From Rapidithrix thailandica (GTDB lineage Bacteria > Bacteroidota > Bacteroidia > Cytophagales > Flammeovirgaceae): a stretch of DNA of 64,000 nt. How positions within the stretch are numbered: the first letter of the stretch is position 1; each line of letters begins with the position of its first letter. The translations under genes were made by a program, and so were the position numbers. Positions 32,144 through 41,242 of the stretch are shown one piece after another. The stretch covers positions 478,776 to 542,775 of the forward strand of contig NZ_JBDKWZ010000002.1 of NCBI RefSeq assembly GCF_039710355.1, in the 5' to 3' direction. The notes beneath the pieces are model-generated. The model saw only the letters and a program-made list of their open reading frames with translations. It searched no databases and was not told the origin of the DNA.

Positions 32144-32839
32144 TCAGGTTTCTTGTTCATCGATGATTTCTAACTCAAGTGTGGTTTTGTCACCTATAAC
32201 GGATACATCTTTCAATATATCATTTTCCAGCTTTTTCCCTTGATAGTTGAAATCGTGATTGCGATCGGTTAAATCAATTTCTAATGATTTTCCATCGCCA
32301 TTCTTTGTATGGATCACCAGGTAGGCCGTACCCTTTTCCAGTTCCGTGATTTTCTTTCGCTCTTTATTTTCAAAATGAGCGGAAAGTACTTCAAAGTTTT
32401 CTTCTTTTTGTAGGGTCGTTACGGGTGTATCCTGTGCACTTAAGTCGGTTTCCTTCCAGTAGTGATCCAGGATTTTATGTCCTCCATCGTAAAGTAGGGC
32501 CGGAGAGAGTTTAATTTGGGTGGTCATGGGTTTGCCATTCACCCCGTTGAAATGGTTTTTGAAAAAGACGCAATGTACATCGAAGAGTTCAAACACCCGG
32601 CTTTTGCTGTCCCGGGTAACCGGGGAAACGACAATCCTTACTTTTTTGACCATATCCATCCCCACAGACCAGGCGAAAAAGCTTTGGTCGGAAGTGGTTT
32701 CAAAGGTAATGTCGAACAGGGTTCCGTTGGGTCTGCCCATGGGTTTCCCACGTTCGTCTACCGAGCGGGTAAAGCGGAATTTGAAATCAAGAATGTTTAC
32801 GACTTTGTCCTCAATGTATAGTTTAGCAATTAAGCTCAT
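32144..32839 (-). CDS. tssD: Type VI secretion tube protein TssD with C-terminal extension
   Basis: A 231-aa Hcp-like protein. Residues 1-125 are the Bacteroidota TssD (T6SS-iii) fold, with MSLIAKLYIEDKVVNILDF, GRPNGTLFDITFETTSD and FFAWSVGMDMVKKVRIVV. The remaining 105 residues (FEVLSAHFENKERKKITELE, YLVIHTKNGDGKSLEIDL) form an added beta-rich domain also seen on cargo-type TssD proteins. It stacks into the tube expelled by the contractile system. It is convergent with the protease-immunity pair, 2 bases apart. No other T6SS structural gene is in the window. Confidence 0.8.
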   Translation of the reverse strand: MSLIAKLYIEDKVVNILDFKFRFTRSVDERGKPMGRPNGTLFDITFETTSDQSFFAWSVGMDMVKKVRIVVSPVTRDSKSRVFELFDVHCVFFKNHFNGVNGKPMTTQIKLSPALLYDGGHKILDHYWKETDLSAQDTPVTTLQKEENFEVLSAHFENKERKKITELEKGTAYLVIHTKNGDGKSLEIDLTDRNHDFNYQGKKLENDILKDVSVIGDKTTLELEIIDEQET

Positions 32840-32992
32840 GGTATAATAAAGTTATTTGGTTTGTCAATGATGCTCAATATTGTCCTTTGGTAGTAAAGGA
32901 GGCCAAACGTAGAAAACATTTTCCTAAATACACCGAGTAAGGGGTAAATCAAAAAGAGCTAAAAGGAGTGTAGAATTACCTGTAAAAGAGAA

Positions 32993-33030
32993 ATAACGGT
33001 ACAGACCCATCTGTACTTGTAGATATGACC
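32993..33030 (+). repeat. Hairpin repeat, copy 2 (GTACAG-N6-CTGTAC)
   Basis: AATAACGGTACAGACCCATC then TGTACTTGTAGATATGAC, same strand as copy 1. The pair brackets the 3.6-kb effector unit. The rest of 32840-33329 shows no supported gene. Confidence 0.75.
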
Positions 33031-33329
33031 TCCATAATGAGGGCGGCATAGAGGCTTACCCCGTGATGATGAGGAGCCATTCAATACCCTCCCCAAAAAG
33101 AAAAAAGGTAGGCCCTTAGTTTATTTTCCCTCCCTACTCCCACGCACACAATCAATCAATATGATCGCAAGTTAGGCGGATAGACTGCAACAGAGGCCAA
33201 GGAACTACGGCATAAACCCTGCAACGTCTTTTTCGCAAGCCATTTATTCCGTTCCTCCTTGGCCCAGTTCATCCTTCCCCCTGAGATGGGTCCCATCCAT
33301 TTATTTTTTACCTCAAACCCTTTCTTACC

Positions 33330-33788
33330 ATGGTACCGAATGCTCAATTCCAAATCGCTGAAATCCAGGTGTCGTATAATCCTCCAGTAGCAGTTTGCCA
33401 ACGCCCTCAGATCTGTAGTTCTCAAGAGGCTTACCAGATTTTTCTGGATAGCTGGGACGCAGGAAAGCTTGAACTCCTCGAACAATTCAAAATCCTCTTG
33501 CTCAACCGGGCCAACCGGGTGTTGGGACTCTACGAAGTTTCTTCCGGGGGAATCTCCGAAACCACTGCCGATCCCAAACTTATCTTTAGTGTGGCATTGA
33601 AGGCTGCAGCTTCGTCACTGGTTCTTTGCCACAATCATCCTTCAGGCAATCTCAAACCCAGCCAGGACGATCTGCACCTGACCCAAAAATTCAAAGCAGC
33701 CGGACAACTACTGGGCATTGTTGTTCTGGACCATGTCATCCTCACCCGTGAAGGCTATTATTCCTTTGCAGACGAAGGGGCCCTCTAA
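33330..33788 (+). CDS. JAB/RadC-domain protein
   Basis: A 152-aa single-domain RadC-like protein of the JAB1/MPN fold. The zinc motif is LCHNHPSGNLKPSQDD (HxHPSG...D) near residue 100, preceded by a conserved Glu in GLYEVSSGGISETTADP. RadC-type proteins are common on plasmids, conjugative elements and islands. They were once linked to DNA repair, but the activity is unproven. The short form without the N-terminal helix-hairpin-helix is typical of mobile elements. A hairpin overlapping the stop closes the gene. Confidence 0.85.
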   Translation: MVPNAQFQIAEIQVSYNPPVAVCQRPQICSSQEAYQIFLDSWDAGKLELLEQFKILLLNRANRVLGLYEVSSGGISETTADPKLIFSVALKAAASSLVLCHNHPSGNLKPSQDDLHLTQKFKAAGQLLGIVVLDHVILTREGYYSFADEGAL

Positions 33789-33800
33789 GGCCCTTTTTTT
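33775..33800 (+). terminator. Terminator overlapping the radC-like stop
   Basis: AAGGGGCC and GGCCCTT pair (one bulged G) around CTCTAA, then a run of T to GTT. Confidence 0.7.
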
Positions 33801-33863
33801 GTTCCTTCTTACTGCCCTTCCCCGTTATACCGGCCCTTTACTTGTTTGGATTGTAGGTTTGGT

Positions 33864-35204
33864 TTACTTTCTGGAGTTTTGTTCGATACCGCTGAGTTGT
33901 ATTTCCTGTTCGGGAATGGAAAACACATAACGGGGGTCTTCCGGAGGCAGGGTGTAGTGTTCACCTTCCAGTGTCCGTTCCAGGGTGAGGGCAAAACGGG
34001 GATCCTGGTTCAGCCTTCGCAAGTCCTGCCAACGGATACCCCGGAATACCAATTGTTTTCTCCGTTCTTCCAGAATGCGGCTTAACAGTGCTTCCGGTTC
34101 CGCTTCGGTGATAGGGACAAAATCTTCCGGTCTCCACCGGCTTTGCAACAGTTCATTCAGCTCTTTTAAGGCTCCGGCGATATCCCCGGTCCGTACTTTG
34201 GACTCGGCACTGATGAAAAAGACTTCATCGGTGGCCAGTCCGCCAAATAAATAAAAGTTGCCCGTGTAGGAGCCCTTAAACAAGTATCCCTCCTCCCCTT
34301 CTTTAAAAAACAGGCTTTTGCGCAAATCCCCATCCGTATACTCTTGATACAATAAAGAGTCCACATACACTTGGCTGGAAATGGTAAACATATACGAGGT
34401 CAATACCGCTTCAAAAACCACTTCAGGGTTGTCCGAAGGAAAAGGGCGGGACTGGGAGGTGTCTAGTTCCGTATAGTCCAACAGTTCCCGTTGCTCTTGT
34501 AAAAACTTCCTGGCATAGTCTAAGGCCTGGGAATAGTTTTCCATGATGAGGTATACCCGGGCCAGCAAGGCCCAGACGGCCAGGCGGCTGGGCCGGGTTT
34601 TGTACGGACTTGTCAAGGGAAGCAGATTTTCAGCCTTTTCCAGGTCCTGGATGATTTGGGAGAACGTGTCTTCCAGGCTGGCCCTACGGACTGCTTTTTT
34701 GACATCGGCCGAAAGCCGCAAGGGGATTCCCAAGGCCTGGTCTTGCCCGTAGGGAGCGGAAAAGAGCTGGGCCAGTTGGAAAAACGCATGGGCACGGTAA
34801 AAAAGGGCGGAGCCTTGTAAGACCTCCCATTGAGCGTTGTTGGTTTGCGTTACGGGGATATCCGTCAACGCTTCCAATACCACATTGCTATAGAATACCT
34901 GTTGGTAAGGTTTGTCCCAATCGTTAATGGGTTCTCCTTCATAGAGTTCCACCGCCCAGTGATAAGCGTTGCGTTCGGCCGGGTGGATAAAAGCCCGGTA
35001 GCCTTCTTGGGTGGTATAGAGTTCATCAGAGGCAATCAAACCCAAGGCAGGCACTTCGTTCATCAAGGTCAGGTCGTGATCTAACAGGGCTTGTAAGTCC
35101 TCCAAGGTGGAGGGTACCACCAGGGACTGATCCGGCTTTTTCTCCAAAAACCCTTGCTGGCAGGAGACAAGCAATACAAGTAAAAAGGGAAAATATATTT
35201 TCAT
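33864..35204 (-). CDS. RagB/SusD family outer-membrane lipoprotein
   Basis: A 446-aa surface lipoprotein (signal MKIYFPFLLVLLVSC with lipobox VSC) with the SusD fold: QGFLEKKPDQSLVVPSTLED at the N-terminus, a TPR-like helical core (QGSALFYRAHAFFQLAQLF, LLARVYLIMENYSQALDYA) and the C-terminal ILEERRKQLVFRGIRWQDLR with the conserved E-R-R and W-D-L-R-R. It forms the lid of the SusC transporter encoded directly upstream. Substrate is unknown, and the TlpA-like third member hints at a peptide or redox-active ligand rather than a glycan. A start at 35210 is equally possible. Confidence 0.93.
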   Translation of the reverse strand: MKIYFPFLLVLLVSCQQGFLEKKPDQSLVVPSTLEDLQALLDHDLTLMNEVPALGLIASDELYTTQEGYRAFIHPAERNAYHWAVELYEGEPINDWDKPYQQVFYSNVVLEALTDIPVTQTNNAQWEVLQGSALFYRAHAFFQLAQLFSAPYGQDQALGIPLRLSADVKKAVRRASLEDTFSQIIQDLEKAENLLPLTSPYKTRPSRLAVWALLARVYLIMENYSQALDYARKFLQEQRELLDYTELDTSQSRPFPSDNPEVVFEAVLTSYMFTISSQVYVDSLLYQEYTDGDLRKSLFFKEGEEGYLFKGSYTGNFYLFGGLATDEVFFISAESKVRTGDIAGALKELNELLQSRWRPEDFVPITEAEPEALLSRILEERRKQLVFRGIRWQDLRRLNQDPRFALTLERTLEGEHYTLPPEDPRYVFSIPEQEIQLSGIEQNSRK

Positions 35205-35215
35205 GATCATAAAAT

Positions 35216-38200
35216 TTAAAATTCCAGTTGAAAGCCTAAGGACAGGGAGCGTTGGGGTTTGGTTTGCCGGTAGTCCGGGTCCAGGGGAGTACCGGTAGCT
35301 TTCCAAAGAATGCCCAAATGGTTGGCATAGAGATATACTTTGGCTTTGTGAAAAGGCAGTTTTTCTATAGGAAGTTGGTATTCCAGCCGGATATCCTGTA
35401 AACGGAGGTGATCCCCTTTTTCTACCAATGCTTCAGAGTACAAATAGAGTTGGTCCCGGTTGGTATTTTTTCTCTCTGGTAGCGAGGGCACCTGGGTAAA
35501 CGTTTCATCCCCCGGTTGCTGCCAGCGTTTCCTATAATCTCCATGTTCGACATTTCCCGATAACAGGTTGTTATACCGGATGGAGTTTTTACGGAAGTAA
35601 TAACCCAAACGGTAGGTGAGATTGATCGAGAGACTCAGGCCTTTGAAGGAAAAGGTATTGCGAAATGCGCCAAAACACACCGGTCTAGCCGGGCCCTGAT
35701 AGACCATCGTTTCCAAGTTGGTGGCATTCAGCACGGCCGCATAGTCCGTACTGGCTTGTCCTTCCAGATAGCCTCTCGGGTCTCCGGTTTGTGGATCCAG
35801 TCCGGCCCACCGGTAACTGTATATCCCGTACAGGGGCTTGCCTTCCAAGGGGTAAAGCCCGGTCGCTCCCGATTGGATATAGTTTTTCGCCAGGGCCGGA
35901 ACCTCGTAACGGCTTACTTTCTCTTTGATCCAACTGAAAAGCCAATTCGTTTGCCATTGGAAAGCGCCTTTCAGATTAAGCGTTTTTACTTTCAGATCGA
36001 TTCCCTGACCGAAGGTAGAAGCCGAATTCCCTCTGAAATGATTCATGCCGGAAGATGGAGGCAGGGGTTGCTGACCGATCAGGTCCATTCCCCATTTGGC
36101 AAAGTACTCCACCGAACCGGAGAGTCGGTTTCCCCGGGTGGCAAAGTCCAGTCCTGCGTTCAGGATTCTGACCCGTTCCCATCGCAAATCGGGATTGGGA
36201 GGGTTGGCGATAACGGCATAGGGCAGTTGGTAGCGCACATTGCTACCAAAACGGGTGGCCGTGGTGTACGCGGAGACAGAGCGGTCCAGGTTGCCGTTAT
36301 AGCCATAGGTGAGCCGCAATTTTAATAAATCCAAAGGTTTCATAAAGGCTTCTTCACTCAGGGTCCAGGCCAGTCCGGCCGACCAAAGGGGGACTCCTTT
36401 TTGGTTGGCACGAACGCCAAAGAGGTTGGAAGCGTCTTTCCGGACACTGGCAGAAAAAGTATACCGGTCCCGGAATGTGTAAGAGGCATTGGCATAAGAA
36501 GATAAAAAGCGGTCGGTGAGTAAAGATACCCCGTCCCGGTGCGGAATCCGGGCTTTGGAAGCCGGATAATGGTAGCGGGGAAAACGGCTCTGGTAGTCCA
36601 CCGGTTGATGCGTGGTCAATTCCGGATCGTACCCGTAGAGGCGCTGAACCGTGCTTTGATGAACCTGTTCCCGCACTTCATACCCGGCTAACAGGGAGAG
36701 CTGATGTTGTTTCCAGTTCTTTTCATAAGTCAGTTGAAAGCGAAGGTTTTGGGAAATGGTTTTTTGAAACCGCTGGTCCAGGATACCGCCCAAAGGGATA
36801 TGCCGTTGCAGTTCCCCGTCCTTGCCCCTTTCGGTATACTGATTGATCAGGTCCCGGGTATAATAGGAGGCCAAAGGATGGAGTTGTTCTTCCGTTTTAT
36901 CGCTGGAAAAATACTGACTTAAAACCGATGCTTTCAAGCCGCCTGGAAAAAGGTACTGTAAGCCTCCGGTAAGCCGCAGGTCCGTGGCCCGGATGCTATG
37001 AGGGCTTGCCGAAAGTTCGTCCAAGGGCCGGTAATGCCAATCCAACAGCCCTTGGTTACTTGCCTGTTCCACAAAGCCTTTCCGGTAGTCGCGGATCACT
37101 CCGTCCTGCAAACGGGCATAGGGATAGACCGGGGCATTGGCCGATAGCCGTACCGAACCCGGTCCGGGGTTGTCGAGTTGCCATTGGGACTGGACCCCGT
37201 AGACACCTAGGGAAATTTCCAGTTTTTGATTCAAGACATGCCAGGTATTGCGGGCCGAAAGGCTATAGCGTTCCCGGCTGTTTTCTTGTAAACTCTCCAG
37301 GTTGTTATCCAGCCCCAGGGAGATAAAATAACGGTAAAGGCTTGTCCCTCCCCTGAGCTGTAAGGCGTATTGCTGTTGCAAAGCCGGGCGGTAAAAGTAC
37401 CGTTCAAAATCCTTTCTCACTTCGTTACGGGTTAACTTCTCCCATTCCTCTTCCAGGGCTTCTTTGGATAACTTCCCCTCCCGTTGGGCAATCAACAATT
37501 CCACACCCGGAGTCAGCGGTGTACGTCTCGGGGAGTTTTCTGCGCTTTTGTAAAAGCCCCGGGTAAAAAGCCATTGTTCCATATCCAGGAACTCTTCGCT
37601 GGACATCCGGGAGGGATAAAACAAGTCCGGCTTTTCTATTACGGTCAGGTGGGACGTCAGTGAAAAGCGGGGTTTGGGCTGAACCTTTCCTTTCCGGGTG
37701 GTAATGACCACTACCCCGTTACCGGCTCTGGCTCCCCAGATAGAAGCGGCCGCGGCATCTTTCAACACCGTGATACTCTCCACATCGTTGGGATTCAGGC
37801 TGGAAAGGTCTCCTTCATAAGGAAAATTATCAACCACAATCAAAGGACGGGCATTCGCCGACAAGGTACTTCTTCCCCGGATACTGAAGTCCCTTTCCCT
37901 ACCCTCCCGGTGAAACACCAGTCCCGGGCTGATATCTTCCATACGGCTGAGGATTCCGGTACTGACCCTGCGGTTCAACTGCTCCCGGTCGAGCCGTTCA
38001 AAAGAACCGGTGGCCCGTTCCCGGGACAACTGTTGGTAACCGGTAGAATAAACAGTTACCTCTTTCAACTGGGCGGCTTTTTCCGGTAAGGATACCTGCA
38101 ACTGGGTCCTTCCGTTCAAGGCTACGCTTTCACGTTCATATCCTACAATGGAAAACAACAAGGTGTCAGAAGGCCGGGCCAAAAGGGAAAAACTGCCGTC

Positions 38201-38362
38201 CAGTCCGGAAACCGTTCCCTGAAGTGAGCCTTTGATCAGGATATTCACCCCGGGCAGGGGTTCTTTATCCACCCGGGAAAACACTTTTCCGGTGACGCTT
38301 TCCTGCGCCTGGCAAAAACCGGAAAACAACAAGGTTATAAAAAGTAAAAATCGCTGTATCAT
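35216..38362 (-). CDS. SusC/RagA family TonB-linked transporter
   Basis: A 1,048-aa outer-membrane beta-barrel receptor. It has a signal peptide to about residue 19 (FSGFCQAQ), a carboxypeptidase-like regulatory domain (VTGKVFSRVDKEPLPGVNIL), the plug domain with EVTVYSTGYQQLSRERATGS and ADPs-like ILSRMEDISPGLVFHREGRE, TTRKGK after the VITVLKDAAAASIWGARA SusC signature, and a barrel ending LSLGFQLEF with terminal Phe. With the SusD lid it imports a large nutrient using TonB energy. It is the second gene of a three-gene minus-strand operon. Confidence 0.95.
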   Translation of the reverse strand: MIQRFLLFITLLFSGFCQAQESVTGKVFSRVDKEPLPGVNILIKGSLQGTVSGLDGSFSLLARPSDTLLFSIVGYERESVALNGRTQLQVSLPEKAAQLKEVTVYSTGYQQLSRERATGSFERLDREQLNRRVSTGILSRMEDISPGLVFHREGRERDFSIRGRSTLSANARPLIVVDNFPYEGDLSSLNPNDVESITVLKDAAAASIWGARAGNGVVVITTRKGKVQPKPRFSLTSHLTVIEKPDLFYPSRMSSEEFLDMEQWLFTRGFYKSAENSPRRTPLTPGVELLIAQREGKLSKEALEEEWEKLTRNEVRKDFERYFYRPALQQQYALQLRGGTSLYRYFISLGLDNNLESLQENSRERYSLSARNTWHVLNQKLEISLGVYGVQSQWQLDNPGPGSVRLSANAPVYPYARLQDGVIRDYRKGFVEQASNQGLLDWHYRPLDELSASPHSIRATDLRLTGGLQYLFPGGLKASVLSQYFSSDKTEEQLHPLASYYTRDLINQYTERGKDGELQRHIPLGGILDQRFQKTISQNLRFQLTYEKNWKQHQLSLLAGYEVREQVHQSTVQRLYGYDPELTTHQPVDYQSRFPRYHYPASKARIPHRDGVSLLTDRFLSSYANASYTFRDRYTFSASVRKDASNLFGVRANQKGVPLWSAGLAWTLSEEAFMKPLDLLKLRLTYGYNGNLDRSVSAYTTATRFGSNVRYQLPYAVIANPPNPDLRWERVRILNAGLDFATRGNRLSGSVEYFAKWGMDLIGQQPLPPSSGMNHFRGNSASTFGQGIDLKVKTLNLKGAFQWQTNWLFSWIKEKVSRYEVPALAKNYIQSGATGLYPLEGKPLYGIYSYRWAGLDPQTGDPRGYLEGQASTDYAAVLNATNLETMVYQGPARPVCFGAFRNTFSFKGLSLSINLTYRLGYYFRKNSIRYNNLLSGNVEHGDYRKRWQQPGDETFTQVPSLPERKNTNRDQLYLYSEALVEKGDHLRLQDIRLEYQLPIEKLPFHKAKVYLYANHLGILWKATGTPLDPDYRQTKPQRSLSLGFQLEF

Positions 38363-38449
38363 GGTAAAAATTGACTGATGATAAATTATGGGTACTGAAT
38401 ATGAAAAAAATAGTCAGTTGTAAGCGGTGAAGGTCGTTAGTTGCAAGGA

Positions 38450-39700
38450 TCATTTAGTCATAATGATGAGTACCTCTATTTCTTCTTGTTTCTTGACCAA
38501 ATCCAAGCCGTACGGGGCCAAAGCCTTCTGTAATTCTTCTACTTTACTTAATGAAGCGTCCAGTGCCAGGTCTACTTTGCCGGAATAGCCTGTCCGGTCG
38601 ATAACGGGGTAAGGCAAATGCTGCAAGTACACCGTAGACAATTGAGCCACCAACCGCTTGAGACTCGTATTGACCATGCGGGCACGGAAGGCGGAAAAGG
38701 AAGCCGAAGGGTTCCCTCCTTTGCTTTGGAAATTGTCCTCCTTTGTGGTGCGGATCAGGGCCAGACAAGGTTGCATCCGTTTTTCCACCCGTACTTTATA
38801 TTGGGGAAAGAAGCGGTGCAAGTCTTTCTGCATTAAGACAAAGGCCTCTTTTGCCAAAGCGGGCGGCAGGATCAATTCGTAACAATACCCGTGTTTTTCC
38901 AGCCATTGGTGATAGGCCTGGCCGCTTTTCTTGGAAAGTAAGGCAGCACTGTCTGCTACGTCCAAAAAGATACGGTTGGCGGTAAAGTTGCGTTTGCCTT
39001 CACTGTACGCCAAGGCAAATAAATCCACCAAAGAACAGTTCAAGGCCGTGATTCTTGTAAGATCGCGGTCGCCCGGGTTCCGGAAAAGGTCATAGCGGCT
39101 GGGCAATCCCGCCACATAGCCGCTAATGACCGATTGGAACAGAACACTTCCGGAAAGCCCTTGTTGAAAGAAGGGTTCCTGGTAGTGATAATCGACCCAT
39201 CTGTCCTGTTTGGTAGTTCTAATCAAGGCACTGTCCAGAAAACGCTGGAGATGTGCTCCTGTAATTTCTTGATGCCCGGTAAAGGCGGCCACTTTGCCTT
39301 GGGGATCGATCCAGACATAGTGGGGCAATTCCCGGTGGGGAAAAAGCCGGTGCAACACAGAATCCCCTGTTACAAAAGGTAAATTCATTGCAGGAAGCCG
39401 GGAGAGCAGCCGTTGTACCGTTTCGGCTTTCTGGTAGGTAACGGGGAGAAATTGTACCTTGTCCCGGAAGGCCTGTTGCAGGGAATCGGTTTTGGGCAGC
39501 ATCCGGATACAGGGACTGCACCAGGTGGCCCAGAAATCCAATATTAAAAGTTTGCCCCGGAAATCGGAAGTCCGGACGGTATCCCTTAGGGTTTGCGGTA
39601 AAACAAGACCGGGAAGTTCATCCCCGATAGCTAAGGGGGCTTGGGCGTTGACCTTTGCCCAAAGGCATAGCAAAGCCAGGACACATACTATTGCTTTCAT
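38450..39700 (-). CDS. TlpA-like thioredoxin fused to a DUF3738-type domain
   Basis: A 416-aa exported protein (signal MKAIVCVLALLCLWAKVNAQ). Residues about 25-170 are a TlpA/ResA-like thioredoxin with LDFWATWCSPCIRMLPK as redox site. The C-terminal half, with FRARMVNTSLKRLVAQL, VIDRTGYSGKVDLALDA and LQKALAPYGLDLVKKQEEIE, matches the DUF3738 (TIGR03435-like) domain. It starts the TlpA-SusC-SusD operon, so the thiol-disulfide activity probably serves the imported ligand or transporter in the periplasm. The start at 39700 fits the signal peptide; upstream codons to 39778 do not. Confidence 0.85.
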   Translation of the reverse strand: MKAIVCVLALLCLWAKVNAQAPLAIGDELPGLVLPQTLRDTVRTSDFRGKLLILDFWATWCSPCIRMLPKTDSLQQAFRDKVQFLPVTYQKAETVQRLLSRLPAMNLPFVTGDSVLHRLFPHRELPHYVWIDPQGKVAAFTGHQEITGAHLQRFLDSALIRTTKQDRWVDYHYQEPFFQQGLSGSVLFQSVISGYVAGLPSRYDLFRNPGDRDLTRITALNCSLVDLFALAYSEGKRNFTANRIFLDVADSAALLSKKSGQAYHQWLEKHGYCYELILPPALAKEAFVLMQKDLHRFFPQYKVRVEKRMQPCLALIRTTKEDNFQSKGGNPSASFSAFRARMVNTSLKRLVAQLSTVYLQHLPYPVIDRTGYSGKVDLALDASLSKVEELQKALAPYGLDLVKKQEEIEVLIIMTK

Positions 39701-39864
39701 GTGAAAAATAAGGTTAAGGTGGAAAGATGGGTAAAATAGGGTATGGCTGATAAAAATCAGCTGGGAGGACGGTGGCAATGCAGCCAGATATGGAAGGCGT
39801 GGGGCATGATGGATTCCTGTTCAGATAAAAATTTGTTTTGTCGGACAAAAAAAGGGATTAGATT

Positions 39865-39881
39865 TGTGGTACCGAACCACA
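39865..39881. promoter_or_regulatory. TGTGGT-N5-ACCACA palindrome
   Basis: A 6-bp inverted repeat with a 5-bp spacer lies between the divergent TlpA operon and XRE gene. It is a possible operator. Confidence 0.35.
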
Positions 39882-40009
39882 GGCGTGGTAAATTACCCTG
39901 ATAAGGATGTTTTTTACCCCTGAAATTTTTCGTATCTTATAAGAAAGAAGTAATTTCAAAGAAAGATTTCAACCAGTAAAAAACGGTACATTTATAAAAC
40001 AAAATAACA

Positions 40010-40396
40010 ATGACTGAAACTGCACATATAGGAAGGAAAATCAGCCGCATCCGGGAATTGCGGGGGATGAAACAGGAAACGATGGCCGAAGAGCTGGGGC
40101 TCAGCCAGCAAAAAATCTCCAAAATCGAACAGAGTGAAACCGTGGATGAGGAAACTTTGGAGAAAGTAGCCAAGGCTTTGGGTATGAGCCCTGAAGCAAT
40201 TGAAAAATTCAATGAAGAAGCCGTAATCAATATTATTTCCAACACATTTACTGATTTCAAAGATAATTCGTCAGGTATAAATCAGAATTGTGATTTGAAT
40301 TTCAACCCAATAGATAAAATAGTAGAGCTGTACGAACGCCTGCTCGCCAGTGAACGGGAGAAAAATGAGTTGTTGAAGAAGAATACAAAAGCTTAG
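40010..40396 (+). CDS. XRE family transcriptional regulator
   Basis: A 128-aa protein with an N-terminal Cro/C1-type helix-turn-helix: IGRKISRIRELRGMKQETMA and LGLSQQKISKIEQSE over residues about 6-60. The rest is a short linker and a C-terminal helix (IDKIVELYERLLASEREKNE) that probably mediates dimerisation. It is divergent from the TlpA-SusC-SusD operon across a palindrome and may regulate it. Similar regulators next to DUF6943 genes are common in Bacteroidota. Confidence 0.88.
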   Translation: MTETAHIGRKISRIRELRGMKQETMAEELGLSQQKISKIEQSETVDEETLEKVAKALGMSPEAIEKFNEEAVINIISNTFTDFKDNSSGINQNCDLNFNPIDKIVELYERLLASEREKNELLKKNTKA

Positions 40397-40671
40397 TCAA
40401 TCGTAAGGATTTAATCCCAGGCATTTTCCAAAAAAACAATAAAAAAGAGAACGCTAAGATAGGCGGATGCACACTTACGGACCTTCAAGGTTGTTCCTTT
40501 CGGTTTTGAAAGAAATCTCCATCCTGCGGATTGTATTTATTTCAAAAAACCTGACCGTCCTGCCACATCCTCCTGTGGATGAGCTTTCTCTTTTATTTTT
40601 TTCCTTTTTCTTTTCTCTTTTGAAAATGACTGCGCGAAGCGGAGTGAGCAACACTTTAAACCGCTCGCTCT

Positions 40672-41097
40672 ATGAAAACCTTCCAACTCAAAACTTACCG
40701 CCCCAAGACAAGTTATGCCCAAGCCCGTTTTTTCATTTTAAGCAAGGGGATGAACAGTGGAAAACCGTTGAAGGAACCCTGTCCGAATTGTTTTGTATGC
40801 CTCACTCCTACGGAAAAGGACAGGGAATATTGGTACTGGCTCTGCTTAGGCTTATGGCATGGCCGGGTTTTTCACTATTACCTGCGCGGCTCCGTGATTC
40901 CTTTTATCACCCTGGGCGAGTTAAAAGAATGTCTTCAGGAAAACGAAAGGAGAATTCGTTGCCAAAACCCTACACTCGAAAAGTATATCCAAGCCTTAAA
41001 ACTTTTAGAAGTACAAGAACAAAAAGCAAAGGGTACCTTGGAAATGATTGATACCGCCCGGCAAGCCCTTTTTTATAAGATGATGAGGGTGAAATAG
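40672..41097 (+). CDS. DUF6943-like protein
   Basis: A 141-aa basic protein starting MKTFQLKTYRPKTSYAQARF with FILSKGMNSGKPLKEPCPNC, then YWLCLGLWHGRVFHYYLRGS and VIPFITLGELKECL. These segments match a Bacteroidota-specific family I recall as DUF6943, usually found beside XRE regulators on mobile or accessory DNA. A CPNCFVC cluster may bind zinc. A longer frame beginning at 40467 overlaps in another phase and is rejected. Confidence 0.7.
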   Translation: MKTFQLKTYRPKTSYAQARFFILSKGMNSGKPLKEPCPNCFVCLTPTEKDREYWYWLCLGLWHGRVFHYYLRGSVIPFITLGELKECLQENERRIRCQNPTLEKYIQALKLLEVQEQKAKGTLEMIDTARQALFYKMMRVK

Positions 41098-41242
41098 CCT
41101 GCAAAAAAAAGCAAGTAACTGGTTGTGATTACATAAATATATAAGTATTTTAAGGTATAAATAAATACTAGCATTTGTGCGGCTGGATACATCCATATGG
41201 TCTGCATCTGTAAACTATTGACACAGCATAAACGAAGAAATC

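Noticed and set aside
33156..33485. Minus-strand frame overlapping the radC-like start
   Set aside because: Overlaps a recognisable RadC-type gene and has no recognisable domain.
40467..41051. Long plus-strand frame overlapping the DUF6943-like gene
   Set aside because: Its composition is frame-shadow-like, while the other frame carries the conserved family sequence.
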